Positions 36,948-47,720 are shown, counted from the first letter of the stretch. The stretch: 64,000 nt of DNA from Lacimicrobium alkaliphilum (GCF_002591895.1 NZ_NISX01000002.1:274597-338596), one strand, 5' to 3'. Notes: a model not told the origin generated them from the letters alone. Made by a program: numbers and translations.

Positions 36948-37741
36948 TTTGCCTCCAGTAAGTCTTGTTCCAGGCTGTTCGCCGGGTAATGAAAAGGCAC
37001 CGGACCATCGGCCTTGCCACCTAAGAATTGTTGCACCAGTTCTGACTCATGTTCGCGAATCTGATCGGGTGTGCCCTGCCCGATGACTTTCTTGTCCGCC
37101 AGAATATAGACATAATCCGCTATAGACATGACCTCTTTGACATCATGCGTGACCACGATACTGGTCAGATTCAGCGCATCATTCAGAGCTTTGATTAATT
37201 TCACCAGCACGCCCATGGAAATAGGGTCCTGACCGGCAAAAGGCTCGTCATACATAATCAGTTCAGGATCCAGTGCTATGGCCCTGGCCAGTGCTGCTCG
37301 TCGTGCCATGCCTCCCGACAACTGACTGGGCATCATCTGCGCGGCACCGCGCAGCCCCACCGCCTGAAGCTTCATCATCACCAGAATATGAATCAGCCGC
37401 TCAGGCAAATCAGAATGCTCTCTCAGAGCAAAGGCAACATTGTCGAATACTGACATATCGGTGAACAGTGCCCCGCTTTGAAACAGCATGCTCATCTGGC
37501 GTCGCACCTGGAACAAGCGGTTACGCTTCATTGATGGAATGGATTCACCTTTAAAACGAATATCACCACTGTCCGGATGTAACTGGCCACCGATCAGCTT
37601 TAATAAGGTTGTTTTACCTATGCCGCTGGGCCCCATAATCGCGGTAGTCTTACCCTTTGGGATCTGCAAAGAAATACTATCGTAGAGGCGCTTGCTACCG
37701 CGGGAAAAACTCATGTTTTCGATCGTTATCAGGTCTTCCAT
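36944..37741 (-). CDS. mlaF: MlaF, phospholipid ABC transporter ATPase
   Basis: ATPase of the Mla complex that maintains outer-membrane lipid asymmetry. Walker [10 protein letters not shown] (about 37-45), signature [17 protein letters not shown], Walker [16 protein letters not shown], and switch His in VVTHDVKEV. First gene of the mlaFEDCB-ibaG-murA operon. It diverges from yrbG; the 334-bp gap (37742-38075) holds the divergent promoters, is AT-rich near 37840-37880, and shows no gene. Confidence 0.95.
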   Translation of the reverse strand: MEDLITIENMSFSRGSKRLYDSISLQIPKGKTTAIMGPSGIGKTTLLKLIGGQLHPDSGDIRFKGESIPSMKRNRLFQVRRQMSMLFQSGALFTDMSVFDNVAFALREHSDLPERLIHILVMMKLQAVGLRGAAQMMPSQLSGGMARRAALARAIALDPELIMYDEPFAGQDPISMGVLVKLIKALNDALNLTSIVVTHDVKEVMSIADYVYILADKKVIGQGTPDQIREHESELVQQFLGGKADGPVPFHYPANSLEQDLLEAN

Positions 37742-38075
37742 TCTCTAATCCGCTATTCTGGCTGTAAGACAATCCAGGTGCTCTCGCTCCGGCAGCCTGT
37801 TGTGAGGCGCATTGTACTGTTTTTCAAGGGGCAGTGAAAAAGTTAAAAAGTAATAAGTTGTGTTCTAAATATTGATACGTTCCCAGGCAGACAACGGATT
37901 AAGTTAACTCCCTGAAAGTAACATCAGACTTATTCAATGTTAGCAGACAAAGATTGTAAACGATGGCGTTTACTTTCTCAATTGCCGAGTGGACTTCAGT
38001 TCATCAATGGCATAGGAAAAGTTTGTTGTTTTTGCGACAATCCGGAACATTCCAGGTTACAGCATATAGTCTCAT

Positions 38076-39035
38076 ATGCCGCTGATACACTTTATTATCT
38101 TTATTGCTGGCTTGCTGGTATTGAGCTGGAGCGCCAGCCGCTTCGTTACCGGCGCTTCAGGTCTGGCAGCCTGCTTCGGTATCCAGCCCATGCTGATTGG
38201 TATGACGATCATGGCCATGGGATCATCAGCTCCGGAAATTCTGGTGGCCATCAGCGCGTCACTGAACGTAAACAACAATCTGGCTGTGGGCAATGCCATT
38301 GGCTCTAATATCGCCAATATCGGTCTTGTGTTGGGGGTGACCGCCTTGCTCAGGCCTATGCAGGTGGCGTCGGTGACGCTGAAACGAGAAATTCCAATGG
38401 TATTGGCTGTATCGGTCTTTGCTGCCCTGTTACTGGCCGACAGTTTTCTTTCCCGCATCGAGGGAGTGCTGTTATTGGTCTTGTTTTTTGCCACCATAGG
38501 AGCACTTATCTGGCTGTCTCTTTCCGCAGGCCAGAGCGACCCGCTGGTCCGGGAACTCACCGCCGATATTGAAAGTCATCATAAACCGATGAGATATCTG
38601 TTGTGGTTGCTACTGGGTAGCATATTGTTGCCGATAAGCGCCCACTATATGGTAGATTCCGCTACCGCCATTGCGCGCTTCTATGAAATCAGTGATCTTA
38701 TCATTGGATTGACGATTGTTGCTGTAGGAACCAGTTTGCCGGAATTAGCTGCCTGTATTGCCAGTGTGGTCAAAAAAGAGCAGGATTTGGCGCTAGGCAA
38801 TATACTTGGCTCCAATATTTTTAATATACTGGCAGTATTGGCCATGCCAGCCTTGATATCACCCGATAGACTGGATGCTCAAATCATGCAAAGAGATATT
38901 CCGGTCATGTTGTTGCTCACCGGCCTGCTGATTTTTTTCAGTTTTGCGATTAAAGGGAAGAGGCGGATCGAGAACTGGCAAGGTGGGCTATTACTGGCAG
39001 GATTTGTTGCCTTTCAGATCAGTTTATTTCCTTAA
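38076..39035 (+). CDS. yrbG: Calcium/sodium antiporter YrbG
   Basis: CaCA-superfamily exchanger with ten membrane helices in 319 residues. Two inverted alpha-repeats are visible: MAMGSSAPEILVAISASLN with GNAIGSNIANIGLVLG in the first half and VAVGTSLPELAACIASV with LGNILGSNIFNILAVL in the second. These hold the conserved Glu and Asn residues for ion binding. First gene of the kdsC-lpt-rpoN cluster. Confidence 0.93.
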   Translation: MPLIHFIIFIAGLLVLSWSASRFVTGASGLAACFGIQPMLIGMTIMAMGSSAPEILVAISASLNVNNNLAVGNAIGSNIANIGLVLGVTALLRPMQVASVTLKREIPMVLAVSVFAALLLADSFLSRIEGVLLLVLFFATIGALIWLSLSAGQSDPLVRELTADIESHHKPMRYLLWLLLGSILLPISAHYMVDSATAIARFYEISDLIIGLTIVAVGTSLPELAACIASVVKKEQDLALGNILGSNIFNILAVLAMPALISPDRLDAQIMQRDIPVMLLLTGLLIFFSFAIKGKRRIENWQGGLLLAGFVAFQISLFP

Positions 39036-39055
39036 CAAAAACAGACGACAGACAG

Positions 39056-39610
39056 ATGAGCCAGATAAAAACACTATACGGTAATATGCCCACTTCAACT
39101 CTCGCGCGATTCTCGCAAATCCGTTTATTGGTCTGCGATGTAGATGGCATATTCTCTGATGGCCGCATTTATCTGGGCAATCAGGGCGAGGAAATCAAAG
39201 CCTTCCACACTCTCGATGGTTATGGCATTAAGGCTGTTTTAAATATTGGGATCGAGGTAGCGGTCATCACCGGCAGACACTCGCAGATTGTGCATAACAG
39301 GATGTCTGCTTTGGGCGTCAGACATATTATTCAGGGCGCAGAAAATAAGCAGCAAGCCATGACTGAACTACTGCGAAAATGCCAGTATCCACTGAACCAG
39401 GTGGCTGCTATGGGCGACGATATGCCGGATCTGGGCATGTTTGAACATTCCGGCCTGCGTCTCAGTGTACCACAGGGGCACCCCTATGTGCAGCAGCAGG
39501 CAGACTATGTCACACAGCGCTCAGGGGGGTTTGGTGCGGTCAGAGAAATCTGTGATCTATTGCTCCAGTCCCAGAATAAACTTGAACTGATTCACGGAAG
39601 CAGCACATGA
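39056..39610 (+). CDS. kdsC: 3-deoxy-D-manno-octulosonate 8-phosphate phosphatase KdsC
   Basis: HAD phosphatase that makes Kdo for lipopolysaccharide. Nucleophile Asp28 and Asp30 lie in LLVCDVDGIFSDG; ITGRHS is motif II; GDDMPDL is motif IV. Length 184 residues is normal. In E. coli kdsD (arabinose-5-phosphate isomerase) separates yrbG from kdsC, but here the two are 20 nt apart, so kdsD must be elsewhere or replaced. Overlaps lptC by four bases. Confidence 0.95.
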   Translation: MSQIKTLYGNMPTSTLARFSQIRLLVCDVDGIFSDGRIYLGNQGEEIKAFHTLDGYGIKAVLNIGIEVAVITGRHSQIVHNRMSALGVRHIIQGAENKQQAMTELLRKCQYPLNQVAAMGDDMPDLGMFEHSGLRLSVPQGHPYVQQQADYVTQRSGGFGAVREICDLLLQSQNKLELIHGSST

Positions 39611-40170
39611 AGCGGATTTATATCAGCATTGGGTTGCTGTTTTTACTGATCCTCGCGACCAACAACCTGTGGTGGCTGGATACACAGCCGCAAGAGACTG
39701 AACAACAGGATGAAGCATTTTTGCAACCCAACTATCTGGCGTCTAATATGCAAACCCGGTTGTATAATGAGCAAGGCCAGCTATCTCACAGCATCCATGC
39801 CAATAATATGGAACATTACGACTTACTTGGCTTTACCCTGTTTCAGCAGCCCCGATACAGGATCTTTGTCGCTGAAGATGAAGCCCCATGGGAAGTAACG
39901 GCTGAGCAAGGCACACTATATGAAGATAATCGTATTCAGCTGGAAACTAATGTTCGGATTATCAGTCAGGATAAAGAGGGTTTTATCCGGACTGTTACTA
40001 CCAGCTTTATTGAAATCGACCTGACCGGTAAGACCATGACATCCGATCAGAGCGTCACCATTTCTGGTGAAAACTATACAATCAGTGGCAATGGTTTTTC
40101 CGCCGATCTGACCACTAAACAATTTGAACTACTGGACCATGTGCAGACAATTTATGGCAAAACAAGTTAA
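39607..40170 (+). CDS. lptC: LPS export ABC transporter component LptC
   Basis: Bitopic protein linking the LptB2FG transporter to LptA. One N-terminal membrane helix (IYISIGLLFLLILATNNLWW) and a beta-jellyroll periplasmic part with short repeated strands; 187 residues. Starts four bases inside kdsC and overlaps lptA by 17 nt. Confidence 0.92.
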   Translation: MKRIYISIGLLFLLILATNNLWWLDTQPQETEQQDEAFLQPNYLASNMQTRLYNEQGQLSHSIHANNMEHYDLLGFTLFQQPRYRIFVAEDEAPWEVTAEQGTLYEDNRIQLETNVRIISQDKEGFIRTVTTSFIEIDLTGKTMTSDQSVTISGENYTISGNGFSADLTTKQFELLDHVQTIYGKTS

Positions 40171-40684
40171 ATTCCTGATTCTGGCCTTGCTGAGCTTTAA
40201 TGCCATAGCAGTCAATCAGGATTTCGATCAGCCGATTAAAATAAAATCGGAGTATCAGACCGCTGATGGCATTAAAAAAGTGTCTGTTTTTCGCGAGAAC
40301 GTCAATATCACTCAGGGCAGTCTGGAGATCAACGCTGATGAACTGGAAGTCGATGCCGGAAAGGGCAAAGGCCAAGAGACTTTCATTGCCAAAGGTACGC
40401 CGGCCAGCTATGAACAAACCATGAAAGACGGTAGCCGAATCCGTGCAGCGGCAGAGTATATTGAATACCGTGTTGAAGGCCGGATTCTGACCTTAACCGG
40501 CAATGCTGAACTACATCAGAACAACCACAGCGTGCGCGGCTCATCGATTGAATTCAACATGGAAAAAGAACAATTGATGGCACAAGGAACAGATGACGGA
40601 GATGGACGTGTGATGACCATCTTCCAGACAGAAAGCACGGTAAAAAAGCAGAAAACCCAGCAGGATGAGGAGCAGCAGGACTGA
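40154..40684 (+). CDS. lptA: LPS transport periplasmic protein LptA
   Basis: Forms the periplasmic bridge for lipopolysaccharide. Start chosen at ATG 40154 ([20 protein letters not shown]), which gives a proper signal peptide and a 176-residue protein; the frame is open ten codons further upstream. The OstA-like jellyroll is seen as strands such as [13 protein letters not shown] and [20 protein letters not shown]. The C-terminal 20 residues are polar. Stop overlaps lptB by one base. Confidence 0.93.
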   Translation: MAKQVKFLILALLSFNAIAVNQDFDQPIKIKSEYQTADGIKKVSVFRENVNITQGSLEINADELEVDAGKGKGQETFIAKGTPASYEQTMKDGSRIRAAAEYIEYRVEGRILTLTGNAELHQNNHSVRGSSIEFNMEKEQLMAQGTDDGDGRVMTIFQTESTVKKQKTQQDEEQQD

Positions 40685-41409
40685 TGCCAGTTTTAAAAGC
40701 CCTGCATCTGGCCAAGTCGTATAAGAATCGGCAAGTGGTACAGAATGTCAGTCTTGAAGTGGCCAGTGGCCAGATTGTGGGGCTGTTGGGTCCCAATGGC
40801 GCGGGCAAGACCACGTCTTTTTACATGATTGTAGGACTTGTGCCTATGGATAAGGGCCAGATTTTCATCGATGACAAAGAGTTAACCCTCGAACCCATGC
40901 ATGCCCGTGCCCGGGCCGGTATCGGTTATTTGCCACAGGAAGCGTCGATCTTCCGGAAACTGACGGTTTATCAGAATCTGATGGCCATACTTGAAACCCG
41001 CAAGGACCTCAATCAGCGGCAGCGGGAAGAAGAAGCAGATGCGTTGCTGGATGAGTTCAATATCAATCACATCCGGACCAGCACGGGTATGAGTTTATCT
41101 GGCGGGGAGCGCCGACGAGTAGAGATAGCACGGGCGCTGTCTGCCAACCCGCGCTTCATTCTGCTTGACGAACCCTTTGCCGGAGTTGACCCTATATCTG
41201 TGAGCGATATCAAGAATATTATCCGCCATCTTCGAGACAGGGGTATTGGTGTACTGATCACCGATCACAATGTCCGTGAAACCCTTGATGTTTGCGAGAA
41301 AGCCTACATTGTTAGTCATGGGGATTTAATTGCTCAGGGTACGGCTGATGAAGTACTGAATAACAAGCAGGTCAGAGATGTATACCTGGGAGACCAATTC
41401 AAGCTATAG
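40684..41409 (+). CDS. lptB: LPS export ABC transporter ATPase LptB
   Basis: ATPase driving lipopolysaccharide extraction. Walker [15 protein letters not shown] (about 37-50), signature [16 protein letters not shown], Walker [16 protein letters not shown], switch His in LITDHNVRE. All match LptB, with the usual 241 residues. lptF and lptG are not in the window. Confidence 0.96.
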   Translation: MPVLKALHLAKSYKNRQVVQNVSLEVASGQIVGLLGPNGAGKTTSFYMIVGLVPMDKGQIFIDDKELTLEPMHARARAGIGYLPQEASIFRKLTVYQNLMAILETRKDLNQRQREEEADALLDEFNINHIRTSTGMSLSGGERRRVEIARALSANPRFILLDEPFAGVDPISVSDIKNIIRHLRDRGIGVLITDHNVRETLDVCEKAYIVSHGDLIAQGTADEVLNNKQVRDVYLGDQFKL

Positions 41410-41495
41410 TTAGAGAAAATGCCGTCCGGAATGCTCATGAAGAATCAACCGGAGCACCCGTTAAACAAGGCCATCGGAACCAATATAAGAAGTAA

Positions 41496-42962
41496 ATGAA
41501 GCCTGCATTACAGTTAAAGTTCAGCCAACAACTCACCATGACGCCTCAGTTGCAGCAGGCGATTCGTCTACTGCAACTGTCGACGCTGGATTTACAACAG
41601 GAAATCCAGGAGGCACTGGAGTCAAACCCTCTGCTTGAGTCAGAGGAGTCTGCCGATCAGAATCCTTCGGATCAAGCTGATGCCGACGACCAGGCCGGCG
41701 AAACCAGTAACAGTAAAGACAGCGACAGCATTGAAACTGGTGAGGCGCTGGAAAAACAAGAATTGCCAGAAGATCTACCCATGGATACCACCTGGGATGA
41801 GTATTACAGCGCCTCGTCTACGCCAGGTTCTTCGGCGGTCAGTGCTGCAGATGACAATATTTATCAGGGCGAAACCTCTGACAGCATTCAGGACCATCTG
41901 CTTTGGCAAATGCGCCTGACGCATTTCAGTGATACCGACCAGGCCATCGCGATGGCCATTATTGATTCCATCGATGATGTTGGCTACCTGACGGTCACCA
42001 CCGAGGATATCCTGCAAAGTCTGGACAATGAAGAAGTGGAACTGGATGAAGTAGAGTGTGTACTCAAGCGCATTCAGATGTTCGATCCTGTTGGCGTGGG
42101 CAGTCGTAGCGTACAGGAATGCTTGCTGGTGCAACTGCGTCAGTTTCCTGCTGATACCCCCTGGCTGGAGCAGTCCAAGTCACTGATCCTCGAATACAGT
42201 GAGCTGCTGGCCAGCAAAGACTACCGGACGCTGATGCGCAAAGCCCGGCTTAAGGAAGATGAACTCCGGGAAGCCCTGCGTTTGTTACAGACCCTGAATC
42301 CACGGCCCGGCAGCGCCATTGCCACCAGTGAGCCTGAGTATGTGATCCCGGATGTATCTGTGGCCAAGAAACAGGGGCGCTGGACCGTCGAACTCAACCC
42401 GGACAGCCTGCCTAAGCTGAGTATAAATCAGCAATATGCGGCCATGAGTAAGAGTACTAAAAGCGCCAGTGACAGCCAGTTTATCCGCTCTCACATGCAG
42501 GAAGCGAAATGGTTTATAAAGAGCCTTGAAAGCCGCAATGATACATTGCTCAAAGTGGCCAACTGTATTGTCCAGCAGCAACATGGCTTTTTCGAATATG
42601 GCCCGGAGTCCATGAAACCTATGGTACTCAACGATGTGGCGGAAATGGTAGATATGCACGAGTCCACCATATCCAGGGTGACCACCCAGAAGTATATGCA
42701 TACCCCCAGAGGCATTTTTGAGCTGAAGTATTTCTTCTCCAGCCATGTTGCTACCGAAAGTGGTGGCGAGTGCTCTTCAACCGCCATTCGTGCTCTGATC
42801 AAGAAACTGGTGGCCGCAGAGATACCCGCCAAGCCACTGAGTGACAGTAAGATTGCACAGTTGTTGGCCGAGCAAGGTATTAAAGTTGCCCGGCGAACAA
42901 TAGCAAAGTACCGGGAGTCGCTGTCGATTCCCCCGTCCAACCAACGCAAAAGCCTGTTATAG
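41496..42962 (+). CDS. rpoN: RNA polymerase sigma-54 factor RpoN
   Basis: Sigma factor for -24/-12 promoters that require AAA+ activators. 488 residues. Region I is Gln/Leu-rich ([24 protein letters not shown]), region II acidic (about 50-115), and region III has the core-binding and helix-turn-helix parts. Near the C-terminus the RpoN box reads [18 protein letters not shown]. All parts are intact. The 86-bp gap from lptB may hold a separate promoter. Confidence 0.97.
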   Translation: MKPALQLKFSQQLTMTPQLQQAIRLLQLSTLDLQQEIQEALESNPLLESEESADQNPSDQADADDQAGETSNSKDSDSIETGEALEKQELPEDLPMDTTWDEYYSASSTPGSSAVSAADDNIYQGETSDSIQDHLLWQMRLTHFSDTDQAIAMAIIDSIDDVGYLTVTTEDILQSLDNEEVELDEVECVLKRIQMFDPVGVGSRSVQECLLVQLRQFPADTPWLEQSKSLILEYSELLASKDYRTLMRKARLKEDELREALRLLQTLNPRPGSAIATSEPEYVIPDVSVAKKQGRWTVELNPDSLPKLSINQQYAAMSKSTKSASDSQFIRSHMQEAKWFIKSLESRNDTLLKVANCIVQQQHGFFEYGPESMKPMVLNDVAEMVDMHESTISRVTTQKYMHTPRGIFELKYFFSSHVATESGGECSSTAIRALIKKLVAAEIPAKPLSDSKIAQLLAEQGIKVARRTIAKYRESLSIPPSNQRKSLL

Positions 42963-42984
42963 GCGAACAAGAGGAAGAGGCATT

Positions 42985-43272
42985 ATGCAAATCAACCTTA
43001 CTGGACACCACGTTGAAATTACCGATTCTCTTCGAGATTACGTTGACACAAAATTTACCAAGCTGGAGCGACATTTCGATCATATTAATAATGTGCATGT
43101 CATTCTGAATGTCGAAAAGCTCAATCAGAAAGCCGAAGCAACCCTGCACCTGCATGGTGCGGAAGTCTTTGCCACCTCTGAGCACACCGATATGTACGCT
43201 GCCATTGATGGCCTGATCGACAAGCTCGACCGACAGGTAATCAAGCACAAAGAAAAAATGAAACGACACTAG
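42985..43272 (+). CDS. hpf: Ribosome hibernation promoting factor HPF (short form)
   Basis: Binds the 30S decoding centre and promotes 100S ribosome formation. The 95-residue short form has the beta-alpha-beta-beta-beta-alpha pattern: QINLTGHHVEITDSLRDYVDTKF, then VEKLNQKAEATLHLHG, and DMYAAIDGLIDKLDRQV. Good ribosome site (AAGAGGAAGAGG) upstream. Position between rpoN and ptsN is conserved. Confidence 0.95.
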   Translation: MQINLTGHHVEITDSLRDYVDTKFTKLERHFDHINNVHVILNVEKLNQKAEATLHLHGAEVFATSEHTDMYAAIDGLIDKLDRQVIKHKEKMKRH

Positions 43273-43286
43273 AAAATAGTATTTAC

Positions 43287-43730
43287 ATGGAAATTAAAGA
43301 CATCCTGGCCCCTGGCTGCACACTCTGTGCAGTTCAGGGCACCAGTAAAAAGCGCATTTTCGAAACCATTAGTGACGTGGCAAACAAAAACCTGCCCGAC
43401 ATTGAACTCGACCCTATTCTTACCAGCCTGCTGTGCCGCGAAAAGATGGGCAGCACCGGTATTGGCAATGGTATCGCTATTCCTCATGGTCGTCTGGCCG
43501 GGCTTGATAAGGTGATGGCAGTGTTGATTACCAGCGACGGCCCGATTTCTTATGACGCCATCGACAATCAGCCAGTAGATATTTTCTTCGCAATTCTTGT
43601 GCCTGAAGAACAGGCCCAGGGTCATTTACAGACTCTGGCCACCATCGCCGCTAAACTCAATGACAAGGATGTGGTCAAGCGCCTGCGCCACGCAAAAACA
43701 AATCAGGAACTGTACGAGGCCATAGTGTGA
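43287..43730 (+). CDS. ptsN: Nitrogen-PTS EIIA protein PtsN
   Basis: Phosphoacceptor of the nitrogen PTS, regulator of potassium and nitrogen homeostasis. Active His67 lies in GIAIPHGRL. 147 residues is the normal length. Stop overlaps the rapZ start by four bases. Confidence 0.95.
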   Translation: MEIKDILAPGCTLCAVQGTSKKRIFETISDVANKNLPDIELDPILTSLLCREKMGSTGIGNGIAIPHGRLAGLDKVMAVLITSDGPISYDAIDNQPVDIFFAILVPEEQAQGHLQTLATIAAKLNDKDVVKRLRHAKTNQELYEAIV

Positions 43731-44575
43731 AACTGATTATCATCAGTGGCCGGTCTGGCTCCGGCAAATCCATTGTGCTTCGTTCTCTGGAAGATTTGGG
43801 CTACTACTGTGTAGACAATATTCCGGTCAATTTGTTGCCCACCCTTACCCATACGGTAGTGGATGAGTATGACCAGGTAGCGGTAAGCATTGATGTGCGT
43901 AATCTGCCCAAAGATCCTGAAGAGCTGGTGGAAATACTGGATTATCTGCCCTCCACCTGGGAGCTGATGGTGCTGTATCTGGACGCCAGTGATGATGTCC
44001 TGATCAAGCGTTTCAGTGAAACCCGCCGCCTGCATCCGCTGTCTAAGCGCAGCAAGTCACTCACCGATGCCATACAGTCGGAGGCGGTCTTACTGGCCCC
44101 CATCGCCGAGCGAGCTGATCTTTATATCGATACCGGGGAACTGTCTGTCCATCAGCTGGCCGAACTGGTGCGTGAGCGCATACTGGGGAAAAAAAGTTCG
44201 CGGCTGGTATTGGTATTTGAGTCCTTTGGTTTTAAACACGGTATACCCAAAGATGCCGACTATGTATTCGATGCCCGTTTTCTGCCTAACCCTCACTGGG
44301 AGCCGGAACTGAAACACCTCACCGGGTTAGATCCACAGGTGGAGAGCTTTCTCGGTTCACAGGCTATCGTCACCAAATTTATCTGGCAGATCCAGAACCT
44401 GATTTCCACCTGGCTACCGCACCTTGAGCGTAATAATCGCAGCTATGTGACCATTGCAATTGGCTGTACCGGCGGCCAGCATCGCTCCGTGTATGTGGCT
44501 GAATGCCTCGCCAGGACGTTTCGTGCTGTACACCCCGATGTGCAGATCCGACACCGGGAGCTGTCGCGGGAATGA
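43727..44575 (+). CDS. rapZ: RNase adapter protein RapZ
   Basis: RNA-binding adapter that directs RNase E to the small RNA GlmZ and so controls glmS. The start is GTG. N-terminal kinase-like fold with Walker A GRSGSGKS (residues 8-15) and [17 protein letters not shown]. The C-terminal domain has [24 protein letters not shown] and [15 protein letters not shown], both characteristic. Overlaps ptsN and ptsO. Confidence 0.96.
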   Translation: MKLIIISGRSGSGKSIVLRSLEDLGYYCVDNIPVNLLPTLTHTVVDEYDQVAVSIDVRNLPKDPEELVEILDYLPSTWELMVLYLDASDDVLIKRFSETRRLHPLSKRSKSLTDAIQSEAVLLAPIAERADLYIDTGELSVHQLAELVRERILGKKSSRLVLVFESFGFKHGIPKDADYVFDARFLPNPHWEPELKHLTGLDPQVESFLGSQAIVTKFIWQIQNLISTWLPHLERNNRSYVTIAIGCTGGQHRSVYVAECLARTFRAVHPDVQIRHRELSRE

Positions 44576-44853
44576 GTTCAGATAAACTGGAAAAGATCCT
44601 GCTGATCCAGAATAAGCTCGGCCTGCACGCCAGAGCCGCCACCCAACTGGCGAAACTGGCCAATCAGTTTGATGCCGAAGTCACCCTGCATCAGGGCGAT
44701 AAATCTGCTTCTGCCACCAGTGTACTTGGCCTGATGATGCTGGAAAGCAGTATGGGCAAGGAAGTCAGAGTAGTCAGCGAAGGCAAAGACGCAGAAGCGG
44801 CCATGGCCGCCGTCGAACAGCTGATTCAGAAAAAGTTTAATGAAGAGCAATGA
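44572..44853 (+). CDS. ptsO: Phosphocarrier protein NPr
   Basis: HPr-like carrier of the nitrogen PTS. Start at ATG 44572, overlapping the rapZ stop as ATGA; the frame is open upstream but only as rapZ shadow. 93 residues with active His19 in [14 protein letters not shown] and the regulatory segment [11 protein letters not shown]. It ends the cluster. Its TGA is followed immediately by the nine-copy GTGAGGC array. Confidence 0.95.
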   Translation: MSSDKLEKILLIQNKLGLHARAATQLAKLANQFDAEVTLHQGDKSASATSVLGLMMLESSMGKEVRVVSEGKDAEAAMAAVEQLIQKKFNEEQ

Positions 44854-44916
44854 GTGAGGCGTGAGGCGTGAGGCGTGAGGCGTGAGGCGTGAGGCGTGAG
44901 GCGTGAGGCGTGAGGC
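44854..44916 (+). repeat. Tandem array of heptamer GTGAGGC, nine copies
   Basis: Nine perfect copies of GTGAGGC (63 bp) start at the base after the ptsO stop codon. Copy number in such an array is expected to vary by slippage. No array-associated gene is present. Confidence 0.97.
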
Positions 44917-44956
44917 AGAAAAAGCTTGACTTAACCATCTGATATATCAACATTTT

Positions 44957-44998
44957 TCCTAACTCCTAACTCCTAACTCCTAACTCCTAACTCCTGAC
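44957..44998 (+). repeat. Tandem array of heptamer TCCTAAC, five perfect copies plus one variant
   Basis: Five TCCTAAC units (44957-44991) and a sixth, TCCTGAC. The unit pairs in five of seven positions with GTGAGGC, so the two arrays, 40 bp apart, could form an imperfect stem. Same period, opposite purine strand. Confidence 0.95.
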
Positions 44999-45007
44999 CA
45001 GTCACAA

Positions 45008-45035
45008 AAAAGGCTGACAACAATGTCAGCCTTTT
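45008..45035. terminator. Bidirectional rho-independent terminator
   Basis: AAAAGGCTGACA, loop ACAA, TGTCAGCCTTTT: a perfect twelve-base stem with A/T ends. It separates the plus-strand ptsO operon from the minus-strand PEP-CTERM gene and can serve both. Confidence 0.95.
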
Positions 45036-45086
45036 GGAGCTGCTACTGACTTATAAAAAGCCATAGCATAGACAGTTTGTGAATAT

Positions 45087-45839
45087 TTACACTTTGCGGC
45101 GACGGCTTAATGCCATACCGGCAACACCCAGCGCAAAAATGACCATAGTAGCAGGCTCAGAGACAGGAGTAGAACGGATTTCACGCTCCAGTTTCTGTTC
45201 TATACCAGCCGAAAAATCAGCGAAGTCTTCAGCATGAATATGGAAGGCATCGGTACCGGCAATAACGTTCTGCTGATAAAAATCCTGCAGACCGCCTTCA
45301 TTACCAATGGTGATACCATTGATCACATCGATACCGGCATTCAACACAGCTGACTGACCATCCTGAACCGATATACCGTCATTCAGTGCGCCGTCACCGG
45401 ACACATCCACAACCTTGCGAGAAGAAGTAAAGTCGTTAGTGGCAAACAAGCCAGCACCGAAGTCCAGCGCCGAACCGATAGCTGTCATACCGCTAAAGGC
45501 ACGGGAAACATTTTCCAGCGCATCAGCAAAGGCATTGGAAGTCGCAGTACTGTCAATCAGCATCCAGTCAACCTGCACTTGCTGCTGGGTGGAACCAGAC
45601 CACTCAATATATTGCACCGCAATGCTGCCAATGGCGCCGCTGGTGATTGCATCGATAATAGTGCTTGAACGAAATGCATTGGCGTAACCTGTTAATTGCA
45701 ATGCATATTCACTGCTATCAACACTACCTGATACATCAGCTAATAATTGCAGTTCCAGATCTGTCTCAATAAGATCAGCCTGTGCAGCACCGGAGAGTGC
45801 ACCAGCAAAAAACAACGCAGCGAAAAACTTCCTAAACAT
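45087..45839 (-). CDS. DUF1194/VWA-like domain protein with PEP-CTERM signal
   Basis: Exported 250-residue protein. Signal peptide MFRKFFAALFFAGALSGAAQ, then a von Willebrand A-type domain: LQLLADVSGSVDSSEY gives the D-x-S-x-S metal-site motif (MIDAS), followed by SGMTAIGSALDFG and VVDVSGDGALNDG. This matches DUF1194. The C-terminus is VSEPATMVIFALGVAGMAL plus SRRRKV, a PEP-CTERM signal. It is the second such protein in the window. Likely surface- or matrix-associated; role unknown. The 190 bp upstream (45840-46029) contain its promoter. Confidence 0.88.
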   Translation of the reverse strand: MFRKFFAALFFAGALSGAAQADLIETDLELQLLADVSGSVDSSEYALQLTGYANAFRSSTIIDAITSGAIGSIAVQYIEWSGSTQQQVQVDWMLIDSTATSNAFADALENVSRAFSGMTAIGSALDFGAGLFATNDFTSSRKVVDVSGDGALNDGISVQDGQSAVLNAGIDVINGITIGNEGGLQDFYQQNVIAGTDAFHIHAEDFADFSAGIEQKLEREIRSTPVSEPATMVIFALGVAGMALSRRRKV

Positions 45840-46029
45840 CTTTAATGTCCTTTATGTATAGAGTTAATTAAAAAGATAAAGCAGTGCAAATCCTGCACTC
45901 ACGGGTAAAACCCATGCGGCATAAGCAAAAACCAAGCCAATAAATTAAACCCTTTAATTTCAATACGTTATGTTGGATGGGGTCAGTTTTTATTACACCC
46001 GTGTAAAAATAGCTGACACAAGAGCAAGA

Positions 46030-46767
46030 TTACGTCGTTTTTTTAGAGTGCCGCACGGCCTCGCTTATACGGGTCATTTCTTCGTCGTTTAAATCCCGCC
46101 ACTGTCCTGATTTCAGGTTACCGAGGGTGATATCCATAATCCGCACCCTTTTTAGTCTTGTCACTTCATAACCCAGAAATTCGCACATGCGACGGATCTG
46201 GCGGTTTAGGCCTTGGGTAAGGATAATCTTAAATACAAAACGGCTTTGCGGGATCACCTGACAGGGCTGGGTTACGGTACCCAGGATCGGCACCCCCTTG
46301 CTCATCTGGCGCACAAAACGCTCGCTGACAGGCTGGTTGACGGTAACGATATACTCTTTTTCATGGCGATTACCGGCGCGCAGGATCTTGTTCACAATAT
46401 CCCCGTCTGTGGTGAGCAGAATCAGCCCTTCTGAGTCTTTATCCAGTCTGCCGATGGGAAAAATACGCTGGGGGTGGTTGATGGCGTCAACGATATTGCC
46501 CCGCACATTTCGTTCTGTGGTGCAGATAATGCCCCGAGGCTTGTGATAGGCGATATACACCCGGTCTGATTTATCGGCGGCGCTGCTGCCGATCGACCTA
46601 CCATTAACCTCAACACTGTCGCCGGGAGTGACTTTAGTGCCTAACTCTGGCACAACACCGTTTATGGTGACCCGTCCCTGTTCAATCAGCTTGTCCGCTT
46701 CACGCCGTGAACAGTAGCCCGAATCGCTGATAAATTTATTCAGCCTGATCAACCTGACCTCAGTCAC
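46030..46767 (-). CDS. rluF: 23S rRNA pseudouridine synthase RluF-type
   Basis: RsuA/RluB/E/F-family pseudouridine synthase. An N-terminal S4 domain ([26 protein letters not shown]) and a catalytic domain with [17 protein letters not shown], which includes the catalytic Asp, then [25 protein letters not shown]. Similarity to RluF comes from the S4 opening and the CEFLGYEV segment, from memory. The start is uncertain: the frame is open to 46839, but GTG at 46767 keeps it clear of the upstream gene and near the S4 domain. Confidence 0.88.
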   Translation of the reverse strand: MTEVRLIRLNKFISDSGYCSRREADKLIEQGRVTINGVVPELGTKVTPGDSVEVNGRSIGSSAADKSDRVYIAYHKPRGIICTTERNVRGNIVDAINHPQRIFPIGRLDKDSEGLILLTTDGDIVNKILRAGNRHEKEYIVTVNQPVSERFVRQMSKGVPILGTVTQPCQVIPQSRFVFKIILTQGLNRQIRRMCEFLGYEVTRLKRVRIMDITLGNLKSGQWRDLNDEEMTRISEAVRHSKKTT

Positions 46768-46808
46768 TTCAGTTCTCTGCCTTATTGAAAAATGACGGTC
46801 ATTGTAAC

Positions 46809-47720
46809 CTATAGCAATGACTCTAACAGCCAATACCACAGCGGCAGCGAGAGAAAACTGCAGAACAAGCCCATACCAATCAATGTCGCCACAAACCTCG
46901 GTGCCAGAGCGGCACCGATTGCCAGAGCACCGGCTGAGACCATCGGCGGCATCGCCGCTTCAAATACGGAAACCTGCATCAACAATGGCGGTGGCTGAAG
47001 CAGCCACAACGCACCCAACGCCATCATCGGCATCAGAATAAGCTTGAACAACAGAGCAAACGCCAGTGGTGCTACTTGCCCACCATCCAGTTGCAGGCGG
47101 AACTGAAATCCCACCGCAATCATCACTACCGGCACCAGCGTTGAAGCCATTGAATCCAGTAACAAGTCCAAAAACGGAGGATAACTCCAGCCTTTCAATG
47201 CCAGCCCCAACAACATCGCGACAAAGGCCGGAAATAGCAAAACTTTGGCCATCATCTGCCTGCCGGTTGGCTTATTCGCAACGGGACTAAACCAGGCCGC
47301 GAGAACAGTTGAATACGTAGCCAGGGCAAGAAATGAGCCGGCCTGATCATAAATAATGGCAAAGGGTAATCCGGTATCCCCATAAAAGGCCTCCACCATA
47401 GGAAAGCCCAGAAATGAGGTATTGCCCAGTGGCAGGATCACCAAAAGGGCGCCGATGACACCGCGTTCCCAATTCCACAGCCGCCCTGCCAGCAACACGG
47501 CCCCGACAGTAATGGCTAACAGTACCCAGGGTAGTACCGCAGGCATCCACAATTGAGCCGAAAATTCTAATAAGGGCATCTTTTGCAACACCAGCGCCGG
47601 TAATGCGACATAGAGCACATATTGGTTGAGAACAATACCGGTCTCTGCCGGAAACTGCCGAACCCGGCGCAACTGCGTGCCCACAAGCAGATAAATCAGA
47701 ACGAGGAAAAAGTTTTCCAT
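46809..47720 (-). CDS. AEC family transporter (auxin efflux carrier type)
   Basis: Membrane carrier of about ten helices. Start chosen at ATG 47720 ([20 protein letters not shown]), with AGGCTGA upstream; 303 residues. Two half-repeats typical of AEC proteins are visible, with [21 protein letters not shown] in the first and [19 protein letters not shown] in the second. Members export or import organic acids such as malate; no substrate can be read from the sequence. Followed by rluF on the same strand. Confidence 0.88.
   Translation of the reverse strand: MENFFLVLIYLLVGTQLRRVRQFPAETGIVLNQYVLYVALPALVLQKMPLLEFSAQLWMPAVLPWVLLAITVGAVLLAGRLWNWERGVIGALLVILPLGNTSFLGFPMVEAFYGDTGLPFAIIYDQAGSFLALATYSTVLAAWFSPVANKPTGRQMMAKVLLFPAFVAMLLGLALKGWSYPPFLDLLLDSMASTLVPVVMIAVGFQFRLQLDGGQVAPLAFALLFKLILMPMMALGALWLLQPPPLLMQVSVFEAAMPPMVSAGALAIGAALAPRFVATLIGMGLFCSFLSLPLWYWLLESLL

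Noticed and set aside
44854..44998. CRISPR array
   Set aside because: The units are seven bases long and directly adjacent, without spacers. They are simple tandem repeats.
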